Position numbers and translations under genes: made by a program. From a virus: a stretch of DNA of 27,627 nt. The DNA lies in IMG/VR virus record IMGVR_UViG_3300045284_000110, positions 1-27,627 of that record. One strand, given 5' to 3'. Below are positions 21,935-27,521 of this stretch, piece after piece (position 1 is the stretch's first letter; each line of letters begins with the position of its first letter). The notes beneath the pieces were generated by a model. It was not told the origin of the DNA. It saw only the letters and a list, made by a program, of their open reading frames with translations, and did not search any database.

Positions 21935-22809
21935 GCATGCTGGAACTTTCGTCGGATGAGTATCACGCCGACCCGTGCGACACCCCGTCCCTGTCGTCCA
22001 CCATCGCCAGGGTGCTAATCAACCGGACGCCGGCGCACGCGAAAGCCGCGCACCCTAGGTTGTCGGACGTGCCGCTCGAGCCCAAGACCAGCGACGCGAT
22101 GGACATGGGAACCGCCGTGCACCAGATCCTGCTGCGCGACGACCGGATCGACGTTGCGGACGAATGGGATAACTACCGGACCAGGGCCGCGCAAGATTGG
22201 CGGTCCATCGTCCGTTCGATAGGACGCGTTCCGATGCTGCGTCACCAATGGGAACGAGCCGTGGACGTCGCGGACGCGATCCGAGACCAGATGCGCGGCC
22301 TGGACGAACCAACACCCTTCACGCACGGCACCCCGGAACAAACCATCACCTGGCAAGACACAGGCGGGGCCATGTGCCGCGCCAGGTTGGACTGGCTCCA
22401 CAACGACATGACCCTCATAGACGATTTGAAGGTGACGTCCAAGTCGGCGGACCCGGTGGTGTGGCAGAAACAGATTTGGAGCATGGGCTACGACATACAA
22501 GCCGCGTTCTACGTGCGCGGCCTGCTCGCCTACCTGGGAGACATGTCGCACCCGATGACACCAAGGTTCCGGTGGGTGGTCGCGGAATCGTCGCCGCCCT
22601 ACTGTGTGTCGGTGGTCGAACTGTCGGACGCGGACATGCAGGCGGCGAACTTCGCTGTGGACGGCGCCATCGACCTGTGGAACAAGTGCCTGAACGGGAA
22701 CTGGTGGCCGGGCTACAAGAGCGAACCGCACATCGCCGTCCGCCCCGGTTGGGCGACACGCGAGGACGCTTGGTCGACGGTCGACGTGGACGAAAGCGTG
22801 CCGTTCTGA
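21931..22809 (+). CDS. RecE-like PD-(D/E)XK exonuclease
   Basis: A 292-residue nuclease of the RecE C-terminal/YqaJ-like class that chews one strand to feed the annealase. Seen: the entry region LSSDEYHADP and SSTIARVLINRTPAHAKAA, DMGTAVHQILL, then the core: Glu136 (PEQTI), Asp154 (ARLDWL), Asp165-Leu-Lys167 (IDDLK) and the GYDIQAAFY helix. This is the full order of catalytic residues. The GTG at 21931 gives a 4-nt overlap; the ATG at 21937 is equally possible. It pairs functionally with the RecT-like protein. Confidence 0.82.
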   Translation: MSMLELSSDEYHADPCDTPSLSSTIARVLINRTPAHAKAAHPRLSDVPLEPKTSDAMDMGTAVHQILLRDDRIDVADEWDNYRTRAAQDWRSIVRSIGRVPMLRHQWERAVDVADAIRDQMRGLDEPTPFTHGTPEQTITWQDTGGAMCRARLDWLHNDMTLIDDLKVTSKSADPVVWQKQIWSMGYDIQAAFYVRGLLAYLGDMSHPMTPRFRWVVAESSPPYCVSVVELSDADMQAANFAVDGAIDLWNKCLNGNWWPGYKSEPHIAVRPGWATREDAWSTVDVDESVPF

Positions 22810-23036
22810 TGTTCACCCCAGAAGACGAACTAGACGCGCTGGACATGGAACTCGGACGCGAACGCCGCCGACTCCTGTCGCTCGAACGCGCGCCGCATGA
22901 GGGAAGGTGGACCCGCTCCGGTGCCGAATGGATAGACGAATGCGACCACCAGCGCGACCGCATCAGCCGGCTCGAGCATGACCGGGCCGGCCTGCTCGCA
23001 GACCACATCGCGGTCGCGGAAGGGTTCCGGGCGTGA
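22809..23036 (+). CDS. Small coiled-coil protein
   Basis: A 75-residue charged, helical protein (DALDMELGRERRRLLSLE, CDHQRDRISRLEHDRAGLL) likely to form a coiled coil. ATG in a TGATG overlap with the exonuclease; GTGA overlap with the next gene. Longer in-frame starts would lie inside the exonuclease gene and are rejected. No family recognised; it could be a partner of a neighbouring DNA enzyme. Confidence 0.55.
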   Translation: MFTPEDELDALDMELGRERRRLLSLERAPHEGRWTRSGAEWIDECDHQRDRISRLEHDRAGLLADHIAVAEGFRA

Positions 23037-23275
23037 GGGTGAGGCAGGTTCGCCCTTCGGTGTTCGTGCCCGACTACGGGCCGGTGTTGACGACACTGGA
23101 ACTGGACGTCCTAAACTGTGCGGCCTACGGTCTGTCGGCGTCAGAAACCGGACAGGTGTTGTCGTATTCGACTGACCACATCAAGGGGCTCCACAAGCAG
23201 ATCAACCGCAAGCTCGAGGCGCGCAACAAGACGCACGCTGTCGCTATAGCGTGGCGGGCAGGACTGCTGTCGTGA
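23033..23275 (+). CDS. Second small LuxR-type helix-turn-helix protein
   Basis: An 80-residue protein: a short N-terminal arm, then LTTLELDVLNCAAYGLSASE, the TGQVLSYSTDHIKGLHKQ turn with recognition helix, and NRKLEARNKTHAVAIAWRAG. This is the LuxR/GerE pattern with no sensor domain. It is clearly a relative of the protein at 19991-20251 (both share a K/QxKLxARNxTxAV stretch), yet the two sit about 3 kb apart. GTG in a 4-nt overlap. DNA binding is well supported; targets are unknown. Confidence 0.7.
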   Translation: MRVRQVRPSVFVPDYGPVLTTLELDVLNCAAYGLSASETGQVLSYSTDHIKGLHKQINRKLEARNKTHAVAIAWRAGLLS

Positions 23276-23349
23276 ACGTCCTCAGCGTGTTTCTGTGGGC
23301 GTTCGCTTGTTGGCTCCTGGTGATCCTGTTCGTGTGGTGGCTGCTGTGA
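23272..23349 (+). CDS. 25-residue membrane peptide
   Basis: A tiny frame with GTGA overlaps on both sides. Nearly the whole peptide is one Trp/Leu/Val-rich membrane span (VFLWAFACWLLVILFVWWLL) with no charged residue. Perfect packing between two coupled genes supports translation. Similar tiny span-only peptides occur at 24724-24810. Function unknown. Confidence 0.5.
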   Translation: MNVLSVFLWAFACWLLVILFVWWLL

Positions 23350-24008
23350 CCGCGGAACAGCACGCCGCCACAATCCGCGAAGCGATCCTTGGCGTGGAGC
23401 CTGAGCCTGTCGCGTCGTGGGAAGTGGACGCGATGGCGGCGCTGGACGCGCTTGTCGCGCTGGCCCAGGGAACGGGAACTGTGCCGATGACTGATTCGCA
23501 GGCGGCATATCTCGCGTCGGTCGAGTTGCGGGCGCAGGCCGCCGAAGCCGACCTGGCAAACATGGAACGGGCCGCAGACCGCGACCGGCGCGACCGCCAG
23601 GCCGCCGAGGAGCGGGCCAGCCAACTAGAACACGAACGGAATCGTTTCGACAAGCTGTGGGTTCTGGAATCAGAGCGTGCGGAGAAAGCTGAGGGCGAAC
23701 TGTTCACGGCTCGCCGGGAGTACAGCCAACTAGAACACGAACGCGACGAATACCGCGCCGCCAACGAATCCGTCCGCGTCTGCTCCGCACACACACGCGA
23801 CATCATCAACGGAGACGGCTGCCTCGTCTGCTTGTTGGAGTTCGCGAACAGCTTGACGGAGCAGGCCCGCCGGGAGGCCGACCAGCTACGGGCAGCCCTG
23901 GACGACATCGCTGACGGAACGGTTCCCTTGACCTATGGCGTAGGACTCAGCGGCGCTATGCGACGCGCCCGCGCCGCCCTCGCTGGCGTGCAGGCCAAGG
24001 AACAATGA
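23346..24008 (+). CDS. Coiled-coil protein with internal repeat
   Basis: A 220-residue protein, largely long charged helices: residues 55-145 (RAQAAEADLANMERAADRD, RASQLEHERNRFDKLW, EYSQLEHERDEY) and a C-terminal helix (EQARREADQLRAALDDIAD). A CSAH...CLVC pattern in the middle (about 141-162) could bind a metal. A 21-nt direct repeat encodes SQLEHER twice, 35 residues apart. GTG in a 4-nt overlap. It is a common type in actinophage early regions; function unknown. Confidence 0.6.
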   Translation: MTAEQHAATIREAILGVEPEPVASWEVDAMAALDALVALAQGTGTVPMTDSQAAYLASVELRAQAAEADLANMERAADRDRRDRQAAEERASQLEHERNRFDKLWVLESERAEKAEGELFTARREYSQLEHERDEYRAANESVRVCSAHTRDIINGDGCLVCLLEFANSLTEQARREADQLRAALDDIADGTVPLTYGVGLSGAMRRARAALAGVQAKEQ

Positions 24009-24727
24009 CCAGGCCGCGCCTGCTCGACCTGTTTTGCGGCGCTGGAGGAGCCAGCGTCGGCTACCACCGTGCCGGGTTTGACCTGGTAGGGGTGGACATT
24101 CGGCCGCAACCCAACTACCCGTTCGAGTTCTACCAGGACGACGCTCTATCCATTCTTGGGGAAGGCTGGAACTCGGCACCACATTTCGACGCAATCCATG
24201 CGAGCCCACCATGTCAGGCGAACGTCAAGGGTCTCCGCTCGGTCAACCAGACGATCGGGCGCAACGACGAATACGTAGACCTGATCGCGGCCACACGCGC
24301 CATGCTCATCGAGAGCGGGCTGCCGTACGTGATCGAGAACGTCGAGGGGTCCGTGCTCGTCGAGCCCGTCCGCCTCTGCGGCTCGTCGTTCGGGCTGCCT
24401 ATCCAGCGGCACCGACTATTCGAGACGTCGTTCGCGCTGATGGTCCCGCCCTGCGTGCACGGCGTCAACGCCGAGCGGAAGTACTGGAACGGGGACCGCT
24501 CGAGGCGCGTCGGTGACGGAACTCGCACCTACGTTGGGGGCGATGACCGCCGCTACACGTCGACGGTCGTCCAGGTCTACGGCCACGCCGGCGGCACCGA
24601 GCACTGGGCCGAGGCGATGGGGATCAACTGGATGACCCCCGACGAAATGGCCGAGGCGATCCCCCCGGCCTACACCGAGCTTGTCGGCCATCAGCTTGTG
24701 GCGCACCTCGAGCGGGTGGCCGCGTGA
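24005..24727 (+). CDS. DNA (cytosine-5) methyltransferase
   Basis: A 240-residue C5 methyltransferase. Seen: motif I DLFCGAGGAS (8-17), SPPCQ with the catalytic Cys70 (motif IV), ENV at 111-113 (motif VI) and QRHRLFE at 134-140 (motif VIII). A short target-recognition part follows, and IPPAYTELVGHQ takes the place of motif X. It is compact (classic enzymes exceed 300), as in many phages, and no restriction enzyme is adjacent, so it is an orphan that probably guards phage DNA from host restriction. ATG in a 4-nt overlap. Its recognition sequence cannot be read from the protein. Confidence 0.9.
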   Translation: MTRPRLLDLFCGAGGASVGYHRAGFDLVGVDIRPQPNYPFEFYQDDALSILGEGWNSAPHFDAIHASPPCQANVKGLRSVNQTIGRNDEYVDLIAATRAMLIESGLPYVIENVEGSVLVEPVRLCGSSFGLPIQRHRLFETSFALMVPPCVHGVNAERKYWNGDRSRRVGDGTRTYVGGDDRRYTSTVVQVYGHAGGTEHWAEAMGINWMTPDEMAEAIPPAYTELVGHQLVAHLERVAA

Positions 24728-24810
24728 TCCTTACCGCTGCAGCCTTGGTCTTGTGGCTCGCTTCGGTGCGGTTGCTTGTTTGGCTGTCAGAACGGAGGAT
24801 GGGAACATGA
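24724..24810 (+). CDS. 28-residue membrane peptide
   Basis: A tiny frame with GTGA and ATGA overlaps at its two ends. It codes for one membrane span (LTAAALVLWLASVRLLVWL) with a short basic tail (SERRMGT). It precedes a secreted Rpf-like protein, whose start it may help to couple. Its last codons also include GGAGG (24794-24798), 8 nt before the next ATG. Function unknown. Confidence 0.5.
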   Translation: MILTAAALVLWLASVRLLVWLSERRMGT

Positions 24811-25196
24811 CCAAGATCGCGCTGTTCCTGCAATGGGCCGCAATGGTGTTCGTGCTGGCGTTGACCGCGCAGGCCGCGCCGGCGGCGAGCCCCGACAAGC
24901 CGCCGCCACACTGGGTGCCCGGCCGTGGCGACCAAGGCTGGCAATGGCGAACCGACGTGTGGCTACCCGCCAAACACGCGCGCGTCATTCAATGCGAAAC
25001 CCACACAACATGGACATGGAACAGCGGCACCTATCAGGGCGCCTACGGGTTCGCCGTGTCAAGCTGGGACCAGTTCAAGCCTGTGGCGTGGTGGCCGAAA
25101 GAAGCATATGAGGCGAGCCCGTGGCAGCAATACCAGACCGCGCTCGCCATCTACCGGCGCTACGGGTGGTCGGGGTGGGGGTGCCGCGGCGCATGA
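24807..25196 (+). CDS. Rpf-like secreted transglycosylase
   Basis: A 129-residue protein with an N-terminal signal peptide (residues 1 to about 24) and a C-terminal domain like the lysozyme fold of resuscitation-promoting factors: ARVIQCETH with the catalytic-position Glu64 next to Cys63, a YQGAYGFAVSSWDQF core, and QYQTALAIYRRYGWSGWGC with the closing Cys. It would cut peptidoglycan outside the membrane. Rpf proteins are typical of Actinobacteria, which supports the host inference. It sits in the DNA-metabolism operon and not beside the lysis genes. ATG in an ATGA overlap. Confidence 0.72.
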   Translation: MTKIALFLQWAAMVFVLALTAQAAPAASPDKPPPHWVPGRGDQGWQWRTDVWLPAKHARVIQCETHTTWTWNSGTYQGAYGFAVSSWDQFKPVAWWPKEAYEASPWQQYQTALAIYRRYGWSGWGCRGA

Positions 25197-25579
25197 CCCT
25201 CGAGAAAGACTGGCAGCGCGACATAATCCGACTAGCCCAAACCCTCGGCTGGCGTGTCGCACACTTCCGGCCCGCACAAACAAGCAAAGGGTGGCGCACC
25301 GCGGTCGGCGCGGACGGCGCCGGGTTTCCTGATCTTGTGTTGGTGCGTGACCGGGTGGTGTTCGTGGAACTCAAAAACGAGAAAGGACGCATGTCGGAGC
25401 AGCAGCTTGAATGGAAAGCCGCGCTCGAGGTCGCCGGAGCAGAGTATTACCTGTGGCGTCCCGACGACCTTGACGACGCGATGGCCGTGCTGCTCGAACG
25501 GCAGCGCCGGGACGCGCCTGTCGACGTGACCGGGTACACACCGGACGGCTCAGTCGAACTTCTGGCGCTCGATGGCTGA
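25193..25579 (+). CDS. VRR-NUC-type nuclease
   Basis: A 128-residue nuclease of the VRR-NUC class (PD-(D/E)XK fold), a group with Holliday-junction and flap nucleases. Seen: QRDIIRLAQTLGWRVAHFRP at the start, Asp47 in AGFPDLVLV, Glu59-Leu-Lys61 in VFVELKNEKGR, and the helix SEQQLEWKAALEVAG followed by EYYLWRPDDLDDAM. All catalytic positions are present. ATG in a 4-nt overlap with the Rpf-like gene. It would resolve or trim branched DNA during replication and packaging. Confidence 0.82.
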   Translation: MTLEKDWQRDIIRLAQTLGWRVAHFRPAQTSKGWRTAVGADGAGFPDLVLVRDRVVFVELKNEKGRMSEQQLEWKAALEVAGAEYYLWRPDDLDDAMAVLLERQRRDAPVDVTGYTPDGSVELLALDG

Positions 25580-25766
25580 CCAGGCTCCGCTGTTCGACGT
25601 GAAACGGTTAGGCCCAATCGTGTGCCGCGTCTGTGGCGCCACCCTCCAACCAGACGAAACCAAGGCGCCAGCATGCACCGCCGACAGGGACCGCGACCAA
25701 TACCCGCGCCGCCCGTCAGGCTGCTTGAACGCCATCAACAACGCAGAAACCGAAATACCGTTCTAG
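25572..25766 (+). CDS. Small zinc-finger-like protein
   Basis: A 64-residue protein overlapping the nuclease gene by 8 nt. Cysteines at 18 and 21 (CRVCG), near 35 (ACTADR) and near 51 (GCLN) suggest a single zinc-binding site. The rest is short and charged (TADRDRDQYPRR). No family recognised. It may bind DNA, RNA or a replication partner. Confidence 0.55.
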   Translation: MADQAPLFDVKRLGPIVCRVCGATLQPDETKAPACTADRDRDQYPRRPSGCLNAINNAETEIPF

Positions 25767-25775
25767 GGGGAAGGA

Positions 25776-26135
25776 ATGACAAGCCAACAGCGCGAATACC
25801 TGCGAGCCCAAGTCGACCAGGCGAAACGCACCACCCTCGGCCGGCACCACCGCTCAAGGCAAGGCTACTGCGTCGGTTGCGGAACCGACCTCGACAACTA
25901 CGCAGACGGATGCCGCAACTGCCAAGAACGCAAACGCAAACACCGCATACGCGCCCTACAAGCCGCCGTCGACATACGCGCAGCACGCCGCCGCCAAGGA
26001 CTCTGCACCGCCTGTGCCCGCCCGGTAGAAGACCCAACACCCGTATCGAACGCCGAGTGCCGCACATGCTGGGACCGACAACGAGGACGCCGAAGGTACG
26101 CGCAGAAACGGGGGAACAGTGGCGTGGACGGATGA
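25776..26135 (+). CDS. Tandem zinc-ribbon basic protein
   Basis: A 119-residue, Arg/Lys-rich protein with two zinc-binding units: C32-C35 with C46-C49, and C77-C80 with C95-C98. Each has the CxxC...CxxC form and they are joined by a basic helix (ERKRKHRIRALQAA). This looks like an internal duplication. GGGGGAAGGA directly precedes the ATG. The type is common upstream of replication genes in actinophages; nucleic-acid binding is inferred. Overlaps the next gene by 17 nt. Confidence 0.6.
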   Translation: MTSQQREYLRAQVDQAKRTTLGRHHRSRQGYCVGCGTDLDNYADGCRNCQERKRKHRIRALQAAVDIRAARRRQGLCTACARPVEDPTPVSNAECRTCWDRQRGRRRYAQKRGNSGVDG

Positions 26136-26436
26136 CAGGCTGTGGTGCCACCCAAAATACGTGGGACTCTCGAGCAGCGCGAAACTGGCGCTAAGACATT
26201 CGTTCGAGTACGCGTCCGGCATGGCAACCAACGGGAGGCTGACACATTCTCAGCAAATCGTGATAGGGGCGAACCGCAAAACGGCTGCTGAGCTTGTTGC
26301 TGCCGGCTGGTGGGACTTGAACGGTGAAGGACAGACCGTGCTGATTCACGACTGGGCGGAACACAACGGCGCCAGAGACGCCAGGAAGGTCAAAGAGCGC
26401 GAACGACTGAGGGCATACCGTGCAAGCAAACGCTAA
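26119..26436 (+). CDS. Replication-type winged-helix protein candidate
   Basis: A 105-residue protein with the opening WTDDRLWCHPKYVGLSSSAK common at the N-terminus of phage replisome-organiser proteins. It has a winged-helix pattern (LALRHSFEYAS, GRLTHSQQIVIGANRKTAAE, LVAAGWWDLNGEGQTVLIHD) and a basic tail (ARKVKERERLRAYRASKR). In many phages this domain is fused to a DnaD-like C-terminal part; here it ends and a GTAC cluster follows directly, a possible binding target. GTG start lies within the zinc-ribbon gene. Confidence 0.6.
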   Translation: MAWTDDRLWCHPKYVGLSSSAKLALRHSFEYASGMATNGRLTHSQQIVIGANRKTAAELVAAGWWDLNGEGQTVLIHDWAEHNGARDARKVKERERLRAYRASKR

Positions 26437-26441
26437 CCACC

Positions 26442-26514
26442 GTACTCAGTACCGTACGCGTACGCGAACAAGTACACACCCCGTACGAAAGCCCGTACGA
26501 AACGCAGTACGTAC
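26442..26514 (+). repeat. GTAC iteron-like cluster (possible origin or operator)
   Basis: Nine GTAC sites occur in 73 bp (starting at 26442, 26449, 26454, 26460, 26472, 26483, 26495, 26507 and 26511), several within CGTACG. Five of them are spaced 12, 11, 12 and 12 bp, roughly one helical turn. It is in a non-coding gap between a replication-type gene and another gene, the usual setting for iterons of a phage origin or an array of operator sites. Confidence 0.6.
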
Positions 26515-26519
26515 GCGGG

Positions 26520-26548
26520 TTGACGGGTGAAGGAACTACAACTACATA
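26520..26548 (+). promoter_or_regulatory. Candidate promoter next to GTAC cluster
   Basis: TTGACG (26520-26525), a 17-bp spacer and TACATA (26543-26548) form a promoter-like pair; CATAAA two bases on is an alternative -10. It starts 6 bp after the last GTAC site, so proteins bound there could control it. It would transcribe the inverted repeat and the gene at 26631. Confidence 0.45.
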
Positions 26549-26551
26549 AAA

Positions 26552-26619
26552 CCTTCCTTCCTTCCAACGTAGCTCTACACGCCAACCGCCACTTGACAGA
26601 CACGCCGAAGGAAGGAAGG
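26552..26619 (+). promoter_or_regulatory. Inverted repeat that can hide the ribosome binding site
   Basis: CCTTCCTTCCTTC (26552-26564) pairs perfectly over 13 bp with GAAGGAAGGAAGG (26607-26619), with a 42-nt loop. The right arm is the only purine-rich ribosome binding site before the GTG at 26631, so pairing would block translation. Unpairing, or slipping by 4 nt because the repeat unit is GGAA, would free it. A TTGACA (26593-26598) lies in the loop; a transcript starting downstream of it would lack the left arm. Confidence 0.6.
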
Positions 26620-26630
26620 ATCAGAAAACT

Positions 26631-27161
26631 GTGGACTGGCAGACCATCCGAAACACGTTCATGCGAGCCATCGGCGGCGACCCACCCGGCGCCGCCCTCG
26701 AAGACACGCTGATCCAGGCCTACTCGGAACACCCCGACGCCGTAGAACGATCCTTCGAGAAAATCACGCTCGCCCACGCCGCCGGCAAAATCCACTCACC
26801 GTGGGGAGCCCTCAAAGCCGAAGTCGCCAAAGCAGTCGACGCAGCCCGCAACCCCACACACGACGCCGGCAAAACCCGCTCAAGCGCACTAGCACGGGCC
26901 GAGAACTGGGTACGCACAACCGGCATCCACTACGACCGCGAAACCGAGGTCGAAGACGAGTTGTTCGGCGCTCGAGGATCGCTGCGCCAGCACCCGGAAA
27001 CCAAACCGCGCATCCTCGAACTCTGGAACGAACTACGCCCCCTCGGCGTCATCCTCGAACACGAAGCAGACGAACGCGGACGCCGCTACAGCGAACAGCG
27101 CGCCGCGCTCAAAGACGCACTGGCCGACCCCAAACTCGTCGCCAAACTCAAGAGCGCATAG
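26631..27161 (+). CDS. Hypothetical, possibly DnaD-like replication protein
   Basis: A 176-residue soluble protein. The N-terminal half is helical (WQTIRNTFMRAIGG, LEDTLIQAYSEHPDAVERSF, ITLAHAAGKIHSPWGALKAE) and resembles the DnaD/DnaB_2 helical domain, in which a run of helices ends in a short aromatic segment. The C-terminal half is charged helix (RILELWNELRPLGVILEHEA, EQRAALKDALAD). Together with the winged-helix protein before it, it could make up a split replisome organiser that loads host helicase. That is inferred from position and weak pattern match. Its GTG depends on a ribosome binding site in an inverted repeat. Confidence 0.4.
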   Translation: MDWQTIRNTFMRAIGGDPPGAALEDTLIQAYSEHPDAVERSFEKITLAHAAGKIHSPWGALKAEVAKAVDAARNPTHDAGKTRSSALARAENWVRTTGIHYDRETEVEDELFGARGSLRQHPETKPRILELWNELRPLGVILEHEADERGRRYSEQRAALKDALADPKLVAKLKSA

Positions 27162-27358
27162 TGGCCCGCTACCCCCGCTACCTCCGCCGCCAACACCAGG
27201 CCACCGACGAAGAAAACGTCAAGCGCGCCACCCGGGAAAACAACACCACCGAAGACCTCCCACAAGGCAGCGCCGGCCGACTCCGCGGCATACCCGCCAT
27301 CGCCCAAGGCGTACCAGGCGCCATCAACGGAACCGCACCACACCAATCCATCCGATAG
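27161..27358 (+). CDS. Small hypothetical protein, 65 residues
   Basis: GTG overlaps the previous stop by 1 nt. A basic start (ARYPRYLRRQHQA), a polar middle (DEENVKRATRENNTTED) and a Gly/Pro/Ala-rich end (GIPAIAQGVPGAINGTA). It is probably unstructured in part. No family recognised. The local strand is C-rich (27181-27240 holds 25 C and 14 G). Confidence 0.45.
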   Translation: MARYPRYLRRQHQATDEENVKRATRENNTTEDLPQGSAGRLRGIPAIAQGVPGAINGTAPHQSIR

Positions 27359-27361
27359 CCC

Positions 27362-27370
27362 TGCTACATT
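27362..27370 (+). promoter_or_regulatory. Weak extended -10 candidate
   Basis: TGCTACATT matches an extended -10 (TGn followed by TAnnnT). No -35 is visible at the usual distance. It would drive a leader of about 145 nt before the ATG at 27522. Confidence 0.3.
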
Positions 27371-27478
27371 CGCCGCGTCCACAACCCGTACCGTGGACTG
27401 GTCAACACCCAAGCAACTCGGCGCCCCGACCGAGGGTTGACGTAGACCAACGGCAGCGCCAGTAGTGCCACCAAAACC

Positions 27479-27498
27479 AGCCACCCGCCGAGGTGGCT
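27479..27498 (+). terminator. Small hairpin in leader of last gene
   Basis: AGCCACC (27479-27485) pairs with GGTGGCT (27492-27498) around a 6-nt loop. A second GCCACC at 27467-27472 can compete for the same right arm. It lies 10-30 nt before the ribosome binding site at 27508. It may be an attenuator; the 163-nt gap 27359-27521 shows nothing else firm. Confidence 0.35.
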
Positions 27499-27521
27499 TC
27501 GTCGTTCAAGGAGACAAAGCA

